DNA from: Sporothrix humicola
Taxonomy: Eukaryota > Ascomycota > Sordariomycetes > Ophiostomatales > Ophiostomataceae
DNA length: 41,356 nt
Assembly: GCA_021396245.1 (NCBI GenBank)
Contig: WNYE01000156.1
Span: 1-41,356, forward strand
Reading direction: 5' to 3'
The notes beneath the pieces are model-generated. The model was not told where the DNA came from and ran no database searches. It saw nothing but the letters and a program-made list of their open reading frames with translations. The translations under genes and the position numbers were made by a program. This document shows positions 9,626 through 21,600 of this stretch, piece by piece. Every line of letters begins with the position of its first letter. Positions within the stretch are counted from its first letter, which is position 1.

Positions 9626-12600
9626 TCAGTTCAGAAGCCGAGAAAGGTAAGAAGAAAACGAGGCCACAAGGTTGGCAACCAGATTGGCATCGCCACCGAG
9701 AAGATCCTCGTCACCACTGACATCGACATTGACACTTCCGTTGCGAACGAGGACGTTGAAGTACAACTGCTCCTTTGGAAGTGACGAGATGTTGATCCCG
9801 TCGACAGTAGACGTGGCGTTGGGCAGAGGGACCGTCTTTGTAAAGTACTCGGATGCCAGAGGCTCGCCCAGACGGTGGCGCTGGAGGACTTCGTTCTTCT
9901 CTACAACGGCACCGCTCTCCTGTACCCGGTCGGCATCGGAGAAAAGGATGTTGATGTGCGTGTTGTAGCGTGCGGACAGTTTGTGGAGGTCATCTGCCTG
10001 GGCAAACTTGGTCAGCTCAACCAGATGCTCATGCACTGCATCCAGTGGCTGTTTCTGCCCTTGCAGGTTGACAGTCATGGGGACGACCGTCATTGTGGGA
10101 AGGCTCATGCCGGTGAGCTCCAGTGTTTGCTCGCCGTTGGCGGATGTGAGTGAGCGAGAAGAGTAGTTGAGACCGAAGGTGGGGTGGGCAGTGTTGGTTT
10201 GTTGGCCCAAGGCCTGTGCATACGCGGCAATGATGGCTGCGGATGTCTGGGTTTTGTTGTCCGCTGCTTCATCGAGAGAGAGAACGCCAGGATAGCTGGC
10301 CTTGAAGTGAGGACCAAGGGGCGCAGTGGGGGCGGAGGCAGAATTGGATGGCAGTCCGTTAGGCTGGAGAATTGTGTCTTGGCCGCTGGCAAGGTGCTGC
10401 TTCCAGTAGTTCTGTTCAGCCATGGGAGTGCGGAAGCGAACAATCTCCCCAAGGCCGGTTTCCAGAGACGGGCGTGATTCGAGAGAAGGGATGCCAGAGA
10501 AAAAACTGGCCAGATCACTGAGAATCATCTTGATACTCCAGGCATCGTATAGCGCGTGGTGCACGCGAATGACGATGGCCTGTCCGTCAGCAGCATCGAG
10601 GAAAGAGAGACGGGTTGGCGGAGTTGTAAGATCAGAACGCGTGGAGTTGGTGTCACGGACGTAGGTCTCGATCAGGTGTTGGATGGTAATGGTCTTGTCC
10701 TGCACATCAATGAAGCGTGCAGTTGTTGAGTCATCTGCGTGGAGAGTGACCTGGACGAGATCAGGGACATTGGAGTGATCCAAGGACACGAAGGTGGTCT
10801 GCAAGATGTCGTGAGTCTGGCACAGCTTGGCCCAAAAGCCGGCCGCTGTTTGGGCATCGATGGACCTGCCCTCGGCGATGCGGTACACCCAAGGCGCCTC
10901 GAAGAAGCGCTTGCCGCTGTGGAGCCAGTGCTGCAGCGTGTGTCTCTGGCCAGAGAGGACAGGAAGGACGGATTTGATGCGGTCTGAGGAAGGAAGGCCA
11001 AGCTTTGCAGCGGCCAGAGTCTTGGCGAGGGTCGAGTCCTTGACTAGAGAATGCATGTTCTGCACAGCCTGGGGCTCCTCGGCAGGCTGGGCCTGCTTGC
11101 TCGACGCCAGCTTCTGCACAATGCTCTCAACACTGGCACCCTTGATAATGTCAAAGACGCTCACATGGATGCCCATTTTCTTGAGAAGGTTTGAAAACCG
11201 GATGGCGGAGATGGAATCCAGGCCAATATTCACTAGCTTGGTGGCATAGCTCACATTACCACGGATCCGCGAGCCAACAACCTGCTTTGCGAGATCGAGG
11301 ATGGTGTCGGCCAGCTGCACGTCAGAAGTGGTGCCGTTGGTGTTAAGTTCTGTCTCGCGGGGCATGGCAAAGGCAGTGGGCGCAGCAACAGTAGGGAAAC
11401 GGGAGACAGCAGAAGGATCCAAAGCGGTCTCTTGTAGGCTTCCGGACGAGATCTGGAGCAACGATGACTGCAGCTGGCTGCCTAGGCTGTGGACCGCAGT
11501 CTCACTTAGTTTGGCACGCAGAGCACCGTGAAGAACACCGTCACGAATGCGGAAGCTGGCGATGAGGGGGTAATCGTCGTACAACGGGGCCTTGACGCCG
11601 GTGGAAGGGTTCGCCTCAGCACTGTCAGAGACGGGAACGATGGGATTCTGAACGTCAGAACGAGTTGTCGTGGGGGTGCTGACATCGCCGTCAAAGACAA
11701 ACAAGCTTTGGAACAGGCCAGCCGAGGTGTCGATGCCATCGGCTCTCGACGACCGCCAGGCGGTCTGCACGTCACGCAGAGATGCCATGCCGCTTGGTCC
11801 ACGGGCCTGGTCACCAAGACCCTGGAGTTTGGACAGTGCGTCAGCAATGCTGACGAGTGAATTCGGGCCAGAGAGCTGGAGGCGCATGGGAATGGTGTTG
11901 ATGGTAGGGCCCATGACCACGGTGTCGTCAGCATCATCGCTGCTGGTTGTGATCACTTCGCCAAAGACAATGTCCGCCTGCAAGTAGAGTGCCTCACAAA
12001 GGACCTTGGCCCAAGCCAGCTGCATGGCAGCCTTGAGGGCCACATTGGCATTGCGGCAGGTGGTTTGCAGAGTGGCCAGATCCTCTGCATCCAGAGCAAA
12101 GTGGAAAGACGAGGAGGCATGCTTCTGCGAACCACCATCAACCAAAGCGGCGGCTGGAGTGTAGTTGAAGTCCTGGACTGTGTTCATCCAGAAGGAAACG
12201 GCGCTGTCTTGGGCCACGGCGACTTGTTTGGCAAAGTGGCGGTAGAGATGGGCTCCCTGAGCATTGGTGCTTGTGGCCGACAGACGAGCAGTGTAGTTTT
12301 TGCGCAGGAGGCGCCAGAGTGCTTGGATGGAGCTGGCATCGTAGAGAGCGTGGTGGATACGCAGTTGGATGACACCGGATGCAGATACCTTCCAGTTGAC
12401 AAGGTCGCTCTGGTCTGTCGGAGAGACGACGCCTACCCATGGAGCGTGGTTGTTGTCTGTGAAGATGAAGCGAGTGCGGAGGATCTCGCAGGCGAGAACA
12501 GTATCCTGGACAGCGGCGAAGAACAAGGAGAAACCGGGGGCATCCAGCTGGAGGGCGGCCGACGAGAGCTGCATTGTGTGCGTGTAGGTGTATGCTTGGT

Positions 12601-15600
12601 CGGCGAGGGACATGGACGCACTGAGCATTCCTTCCTGGAGCGGAGTGGCCACAAAGAGAAGATCACCGGCGACTTGCTGCAGGATCTTGTCGTAGCTCGG
12701 CGAAGAAGGACCGCGTGCCACGATGGCCTTGGACGATGCCGTTGCTTGAAGTGTCTGCGCCCTCTTGGTCTGGCCCTTGCTCTTGGCTGCATGGACGAGT
12801 GCAGCAACGCCGTGGAGGGTGCGGGCCCGGATGACGGCATTGGGCGTGATCTTGATGGACTCGGCCTTGTTGACGAGCTTGACAAACGGTAAGACATTGA
12901 TCGAGTCCAGGCCAAGGCGGTAGAGCGAGCTGTCGGCGGGCACGGCTGACTCGTCGAGACGCAAAAGTTGGCAGACAATGGAACGGACAGAGGCCAGCTC
13001 AGAATCACTGCTCGACGTGCTGACGGAGGTGTGGCTGGAACGGCTGCTGGAGCTTGCGCTGCGGGTGCTGTTTGTGTTGGAGCCATTGGCAGTGCCGTTG
13101 GCAGCGCTGCCGAAGCTCTTGCTGAGAGACACAAACTGGCCGACAGTGGCATCGCTGCTGGCTGCATTCTCGACAAACTTCTCGAAAAGACCGGCTGCAC
13201 TCTCAAGCTGGGACTCGCTCAAGACGCCTGCCGACGCCAGAAGGAGCTCGATGCGGCCATCCTGGTGTTGGTCGATGTCAATGGTCAGGGCCAGATCCAG
13301 CTTGGCATTGCCAGGAAGGGGTTGCATGATGCTTGGGACATCTGCTTCGCTAGAAGGCTCGTCCACAAAGTTGATGGTCAACAGGCTGTCAAAGAGCTTG
13401 CCGTCGAGACCTGACCAACGCTGGATCTGGTCTGCTGTGACGAGTGGCATAATCCCTTCGCTGACTTCCGCGTGGTTCTGGTCAACACGAGAGGCAAGGT
13501 GATGCAGAGTCTCGCCTGCGTCCTGGAGGGGCAGTGCGTGGACGACAGTGTTGAGACAAGGGCCGATGAAACCGTCCATGTTGTCGGCGACATGTGGGAG
13601 CAGAGAGCGGAGCGACGTGGTGTAGCCGTAGACAATAGAGGGGGAACCGGCCGTCAGGTTGGCAAGGACGAGGACTGTGGCCAGCTGGAAAGCAGCAGGT
13701 AGAGACACTGACAGCTGGAGCCTGGACTTGAGTTCGGTAGCCGTGTAGGCAAGACGACGAGTCGACCGGGCCGTGACATGCGGGGACGGGGACGAAGGAT
13801 GCTGCTTGGATTGGCTGGAGGATCGGTCGACGCGGCAAGGGGAGACGTTCTTGAGCTTGTCCTGCCACGACGATTTGACGGACTGCATCTGGGCTCCGGA
13901 GAGGTTGCAATGGTTGGCCAGACGGCGAAGAGTGGCGAGGCTGTCACTAAAAGTCGACGGCGTGGGAGTACCGCTTGTCAAGGCAAGATAGGTCTGCTCG
14001 ATCTTGGCTCTGAGAGAAGCAATGGCGGCTCCGTCGTAGAGAGCATGGTGGATGAGCAGCGACACTCGGCCGTCCTCCTGGACAGAGAGGCGGATGGGTG
14101 GGCGGGAGTTCATTTTCGACACCAAAGACACAGCGTTGATGACATTGCTGTCACTGCTCAGGGTGGCAAACGGAGAGGGAGGAGAGGTCAGGACCACCTG
14201 GAAGATTTGGCCGTCCTCATCACGCTGGATGAAGCAGGTGCGCAGGACAGCCTCGGAAGAGACAACCTGCTCGGCAGCCAGCTTCCAGGTTGCAACGTCC
14301 ACACCAGACGCAAGCTGGTAGTTGAACTGTGTGACGTAGGGAACGACGTCTGCCTCTTCCTCATTGTGCAGCCAGTTGAGAGTAAGGGCCACAAGGGACG
14401 ATTGGAGTGGGAGACAAGGCAAAACAGCAGACACGTTGGCGGCATCAACATGACCGGCACTGGGGCCAAGGTCTGACAGAGACAGTTCACGAGTCTGGCG
14501 ACTTTCCTCAACGGGGGCGACACGAGCGACACGAGGGCGTGAGGGCACGGTGCCACTCGCAGCGAACTTTTGAGACAGGGAGTTGACCGAGGCCGATGGG
14601 GAGAGAAGGTCGGTGAGCGACACATTGACAAAGCCGCGTTGCTTGAGGACAGACAGCAAGTGCACACCAGAGAGACTGTCAATGCCGAGGCCACGAATGT
14701 TGCTCTGGGAAGACACAGCACTGGACTTGAGGCCAACCAGGACTTCCTCCAGAGCGGCAAGCACCTGCTTCTCAGGCGGGGTCAAGGCCGCAACTGTCGA
14801 TGCCGTGGGCTGATTATCCAAACCAGCAGAGTTATCAGCATCCCGCACCAGCTGGCTGATTTGCTTGACATCGAACTTGCCGGACACAGCAAGGAAGGGC
14901 ATCTTGGAGAGCCACATCATCTCGGGGACCATGAACGCGGGAAGGTCCTTTTGGCAGGCCTGCTCGACCATGGCCAAAAGGTCGCGGCAAACCTGGCCCG
15001 GCGGCGGGGACAGGAGCTCGGCAGGTGCTTCACGTTCGGCCTTGAGGAGTGCGGCCTGTTTGCGGGCAAGAAGACCGACGAGCCGCTGGTCCACAACGGC
15101 GGCGGCAACGTCGAGTGCGCCCTGGTCGGCGATGACCTTCTTGATGTAGGCCTCGACCTCGCCAATCTCGAAGCGCTGGCCACGGATCTTGGTCTGCTGA
15201 TCACGGCGGCCAAGGAACTCAACAGTGCCGTCGTGCATCATGCGCATAATGTCACCAGTGCGGTACATCCGCTTCTCGGTTCCGTCAGCACACAGCAGCG
15301 TCGTGCTTTGGAAGCTGCGAGCATTCTCATCTGGTCGGTCCAAGTAGCCCACAGCGACCTGGGGACCAGCAATGCAGAACTCGCCGGGCTGGCCACGGCG
15401 AGCGAGAACTTGTTGACCATCTTCACTTCCGGACACGAGAAGGAGAGCTTCGAGACCGGGCAAGGGCAGGCCGAGATTGCGTGCATTGGAGTGGTGGCCG
15501 ACAGTGTGGCTCAGGCAACCGACGGCCGCTTCCGTTGGGCCGTAAAAGTTCATCAGGGCGGCCTTGGAGCTGTCACCGCCACCATCACTTCCGCCAAGCT

Positions 15601-18600
15601 GGTCGAACAGCTCGTGAGATGCCTTCTCGCCGCCAAAGGTCATGACGCGGATGGACGGGACATCGGAGAGGCGGAGTCCCAGCTGCAGAAGAACAGACGG
15701 CACGGTGCCCATGTTGGTGATGCCGACGGTGTTGATGACGTGCTGCAGGTTGGCAAAGATGCCGTTGCGGTCCTTGCCAATGACGGAGCAGAAGCCAAGG
15801 TACCAGGGCGAGAACATGGTCGTCAGATGGGTGTCAAAGGCACGCGAGGCGACATTGAGGAACTTGCCAACGCCGCCGAGATTGGCCACATCTGGATTGG
15901 CTTCGGCCAGACGCTGGGTCATGGCGGCAATGTAGTGGAGCAGACTCTTGTTGGCGACGCGGACGCCCTTGGGACGGCCGGTCGAGCCAGACGTGTATAA
16001 AAGGTAGCCGCCGGCAGAGGGGTCGGCAGACCCAACATCGACAGGAACAGAGCTGGGAGACCACGAGCGGATAATGTCCAGATCGTCGCTGCCCTCGGGA
16101 AGCAGGAAAGGAACAGGGCCGCCGGCTTCGCGAGTCAGCTCCAGATCGCCAACCAGGCTCTGGGTAGAGATGACCAGCCTGGCATTGGCATCGCGGACAA
16201 GGAGCTGTTTGCGTGCAGCAGGAAGATCACCATCGATCGGCAAGTAGACAAAGTTGAGCTTGAAGACAGAAATGATGGCGGCGAGAGAGGCAGCGTTGCG
16301 GTCTAGATAGACGGCGACAACATCACCAGGCTTGGCGGCGGCAAGGGCGACGATCTGGGCCGTGATGGAGTTGACAAGAACCTCAAGTTCACGGTACGTC
16401 AGAGCTGTCGTCGAGATCTGGTCGTCGTCGTCCAGCGTGACCTCCTCAATGGCCAACCAGTCAGGGTGGTCGGCGGCCTGCTTGGTGACGAGTTCGGCAG
16501 GGTTGGCGGCAATCTTGGTGCCGACAAGAGTCTGAGGTTCGCCGACAACGGAAACCAGCGAGCGGTCCATGAGGTTACTGAGCTGGGAGAGTGGCACATC
16601 GGGATGGGACAGCATGGCGCGGGCCTGGTCGAGGATCTGGGCGAGCATCAGGTCCAGCATGGGCTGCGAGATGCGACGAGCGTCACCAGTCAGTTCCATG
16701 GTGCGGTCACCCTCGAAGATGTTGAGGGCCATGGCGTGCTCGACGTGGAGCGAGAGTGCCTGTCCAAACTCGTGGAAGGCGGATGCAGGGTTGAAGGTGT
16801 CATTTTTAGCGTTGTCTACTGCCGGATGGTAGACAAAGAGGGCTGGGAAGGGGGCATGGGGGTTGCCGCTGCCTTCGTTGGACATCTTTTTGATATCCAC
16901 AGGGTGGAGGTGGTGAGCATGAGCACCGAGAAGGGATGCGTCGCGGCCCATTTCAGACCAGAGAGCACGAGCGTTGGAGGCCTGGGTGCGGATAGCGACC
17001 GGAAGCGTGGCAACGGCTGGGCCGACAACATGGGCCAGGTCGGGGTGGAGGATGCGCTGGGAGACGGTCTGGCCGAGCACAATTGTCTTGAGCTCGAGGA
17101 CGGCGGCAAGCACACAGCCAAAGGCTGACTGGACAAGGCGAGGCAAGTCGGGGCGGTCGACAGCGTGGGCCAAAAAGTCGGCGGGGATGGTGGCTTTGGC
17201 CGACAAGATGGCATGTGATTGTGCCTGGCGAGAGCCGGTCAGGTCAGGGAAGGGAGAATTGACGGCACCGTCGGTTTCGACGAGGTCGTGGATGTGCTTG
17301 GACCATGCTGCAGTGGCGTCATCACGCTGGGATGCAGACGGCAGGAGTCCCAGCTCAAGGCCACGAGACATGGGCAAGAGTGGAAGAGCCGTGGTCGACG
17401 AGGCATCATTGTAGAGACGTGCAACGACGTCGAGAAGCATCTGCGAGGAGTCGCCATCATAGAGAGCGTGGTGCATGCTGAGCATCAGAGTCTTGGAGGC
17501 CGGTGCATAAGTGAGAGCCCACGGAGGTTGTCTGCTGTCACCACCTAGTGGCAAAAGAGCGGACTGGATCTTTTGGGCGTGGACTGCAAGACCGTCGGCA
17601 GTGGCATTGTCTCCGTCAAGTTCAGTCCATTGCACGGAGGCATCTTGGAGGACGAGCTGGAGAACAGCGGCATGCACACCATGGGCGCGGGCCCACTCTG
17701 CAGTACTGACACTGACACCTCGGATGGTCTTGGGACAGAGCTGAGACAGAGGCACAAAAACAGTGCGGAGAATGTCCAAGCGAGCGGCGGCTGCTTCCCA
17801 CGCGGCACGGAGCCGCTGGGTGTCGACGACTCCAAAACCAGCGAGATCAAAGAGGCGGTGCGACCAGTAGGCGCCAGGCTCGACCATTGTCTCGACGAGA
17901 AGAGCTTCCTGGACGGGCGTTGCGGGCAGGATGTAGTCTGTGTTGCTGGGGCGCGCGGCACCGACGAGACTCTGTGTGAGATTGTCCTTGAGATACGAGA
18001 CCCAGGAGGTGGGGGCAGGAGAGGCGGCGGTGCTCGTAGTCGGCTTGGAGGCGGTCTTGTCTTTTTCCCGACTTTCTGCTTCTGCTTTTTCTGTATTCAA
18101 AGCCGTGACGACAACATCAACAAGCTCGCCAACGGTCTGGCAGCGCATGAGGTCGAGCACGCGGACGGAACAGCCAAGTTGTTTGCGGAGTGCCCAAGCC
18201 AGCTTGGTGATTTGCAGGGAGCTGAAGCCACGGCCAGCCAGGCTGTCTTCTGGGGAGAGAGGGTTGGCGGCATCAGGGGACGAGGCAAGGTTGTCGACGA
18301 CGGCCTGGACGACGGGCAGCTGCTCCTCACGCCACCGCACTTTGGCCGCCGCATCCTGTGCGCCATTGCCGCCAGACTGGCCTGCAAGAACGTTGAGGTC
18401 GGCACTGCTGTAGATGGCCTGCAGCGCCTTGCGGTCGACTTTGTTGGACGCCGTACGCGGCATGGTGGTGTCGAGCACAACGACGTGACCAGGGACCATG
18501 TAGGCAGGGAGGACATCGCGTGCCTTTTGGAATACGCGCTGGCGGATGGCCGCTGTGTCGACATCGTCTGGCGAGACGCCCTTGACAGAGACAAATGTGA

Positions 18601-21600
18601 CAATGACCTTGTGATTGGCGTCGCCGCCGGGGCGGGGCAGGTACAGCGTCTCGACATGCTCAATGATGGGCTCGTCCTCCTTGACCAGGGCACAGGCGGC
18701 GCTGATCTCGCTGAGCTCGATGCGGATGCCGGTGATCTTGACGAGATCGTCGTTGCGGCCGAGAAACTCGAAGCCGTGGTCGTTGAGGCGGACCATGTCA
18801 CCAGTCAGGTAGATGCGCTCGCCGATGCTGGCCGGGTCCCCCTGGATGAACGCCTTGGTCGTCTTGGCCACGTTGTTGAGATAGCCCTTGCCGACCTGAG
18901 CACCGCCGAGTGCCAGCTCGCCAACACCGTAACGCGGCACAAGCTCCCAGCGCTTGGCTGCGTTCTCGTCAGTGTTGTCGTTGTCGGCAGAAACAAGCAC
19001 TTCCCGCACGACATAGGCCGTGCAGGGCGTCAGGGGGAAGCCGACGTTGGCTGCCTTGGCACGGTCGCGGCTCTTGCCAAAGAACTGGCGCATGGTCGAG
19101 ACAACGGCATTCTCGGCCGGGCCATAGGTGTTGTATGCCTTTGTGGTGATCTCGGGCTGAGCCCACGCTTCAGCTACATCCTCGGTCAGCTTCTCGCCAA
19201 TGAAAGTGACAAAGCGCAGCGTGGAGCCGGCGAGCTCGCTCACGTCGATGCTGGCACCAAAGGACGGCGTGAGATGTGCGTGTGTTGGCCGAGATGTCTT
19301 GACAAAGTCGGTGAATGTCCCGAGAACGAGCTCTCGCGTGCCGCTGATCACGCTGCCAGCCAAGCCCCACGTGAAGAAGAGATCCTGGACAAACACGTCG
19401 AAGCTGTAGGCCGACAGCTGGAGCGTGCGGACTTGTCCAGCTGCAGGGTCGTGCTCGACACGGACTTGCAGATCGCGCATGGCATTGGCCGCAGCAAAAT
19501 GCTGGATCATGACGCCCTTGGGCTCGCCAGTCGTGCCCGATGTCCAGAGCAGGTAGGCGAGGTCCTGGCCGGTGATGGCAGATGTGCTCGGGGACGTGAC
19601 GCCATTTCGTGGCTTGGGACGCTCCGTCGTGGACTGGTCAGCGTATCTGTCGACAAAAATGACGCGGACGCCGGCGAGGCTCTCGTGGGCGAGACATGGC
19701 TCGACAAGCGGGTACGAGTCGGTGGTCGTCAAGAGCACCTTGCCCTGCGTGCGGGCAATGAGTGATGTGCGTCGTTGCACAGGGGATGTTTCGTCAATGG
19801 GCGACCAGGCCGACCCTGCCTTCAAAATGGCGAGAATGGACACATAGAGGTCGACACTCCTGTGCATGCAGATGGGGATGACGTCGGCATCTTCGCGGCG
19901 GAGGATGTGCGCGAGGCCGTTGGCGCGCGCGTCGAGCTCGGCATAGGTGAGGTTCGTGGGAGGGGCGTCGAGGGATGCGTAGAAGCTGAGGGCAAGCTTG
20001 TCGGGGGTTGCAGCAGCTTGGCTTTCGAATTGGGCATGAAGCACGTCGACGCGTTCTTGTTGTTGTTGTTCCTGATCAACAGAAGGAACGGGGATCGTGC
20101 CTTCCACAGAGAGGAGGTCACGTGGGAGGTGCGACAACAGGCCCTGTGACAGGTCACGTGGTGACGCGTCCAACACCTTCTCAGCAAGCGCTGCAAATTG
20201 GCGCGCCACGACCTGGGCCGATGTCTCAGACAACGCGTCGGCGCGGTACGTCACCTTGAAGAGCAATCCATTCTCATCGGCCTGCGGCATCACCTCGGCG
20301 AACACATCGAAATCATACCGAATAGCCGGGAGCTCGACAGCAGTCCAAGGCACGTTTGCCTCGACCTCGGTGCCATATGCCTGAAGTGCCAGCGCCGTGT
20401 TGTACGGCAGAGATCCAAACAGACCAAACGAAGTGTGTCGATGGCCTTGCGTGAAGCGGCCGCTCTCAACCAGAGTACTCAGCAAGAAACCCACTGTCTG
20501 CTGGTCGGGCAAGGGGACGCGGCAGGGCACAACCGAGAAAGTGGGCGCATGGCAGGCCTCGTGCTGGGCAGACAAGACGCTGCCAAAGACGATATCTTCC
20601 GTGTTGGCCTCGGACCAGACCTTGAGGAGGAGAGACCAGGCAGCTTGGAGAATGGAGAGAGGTGAGGCGCCCAGTGCACGGCTCTTTTCCTCGAGTGCAA
20701 ACCACGACAGGGAGCTGGAGAACGTGGCGAGAGCGTGTCCCGAATTGTGGTCGCCGCCAGACTTGACATTGTCGCCGCTCAGGGCGTGGAAGCTGTCTGC
20801 CTCCCACTCTTTGAGAGAGTCCTGCCAATGGCGGTCGGTCTCAGGGTTGACATTGGCCGCCCAGTCGAGAACAGAATCGCGAACAGAGAGCCGAGACAAC
20901 GGCTCACGGCCGGCATATTCCCGCGCAATATCAGCGAGAAGCAGCTCGACAGAAGCGCCGTCACAAAGACAGTGGGCGATGCTGATGATGAGAAGGCCAG
21001 TGCCATCAGCATCTGACTCGACGAGCTGCACGTGGTACAGCTGGTTCGAGTCAAAGTCGAGGTTCTGCTGAGCAGCCGCGAGCCACGTCTGCCTGTCCTC
21101 GGTCGATGTTGAGCCACGCCGGCGGACAATGCGAGGACGGTCGGCTGTCCACGTCTTCCAAGCGGACGGCGTCAGGATAACCTGGGCAAAGGGAGACATG
21201 TCGTCGCTGCAGGGGACAATGGCGCTGCGGTAGACTGCGAGACGACTGAAAACGGCACGAACAGCACTCTCCAGAGCATCCAGCGAGACATCCGCCTTCA
21301 GGGGCAATACAGAGTTGCTCACATAGTTGCTGCTATCCATGGCAAAACTAACAGCAAGCTGGCTGGCCGTGCTGGTCATGGGAAGCACCATCTCGACGTC
21401 GACTTGGGACAGCTCGCCTGACAGTCTTTCAAGTGAAGCAGCCGAGTGACGCGAAGCAAAGTCGTCTACCCGCTTGCGAGCAGCTGCGTGGTTCTCAGTG
21501 GCACTGGTGGCAGCTCCAGAAAAGAAAACTGAGCGGATGGTGGCCCCTGGGTCGAGGAGCATGGCGAGAGACGGCTGGAGAGGCAGGTTCTCACTGCCAA

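Noticed and set aside
12065..12892. 275-aa plus-strand open frame inside the NRPS
   Set aside because: Antisense shadow of C4 and T4, with no recognisable domain.
17573..19765. 730-aa plus-strand open frame inside the NRPS
   Set aside because: It is antisense to A2 and C2, which have intact motifs on the other strand. Its product is low-complexity Asp/Gly/Val-rich, typical of antisense frames in GC-biased genes. The same applies to the 476-aa frame at 14570-16000.
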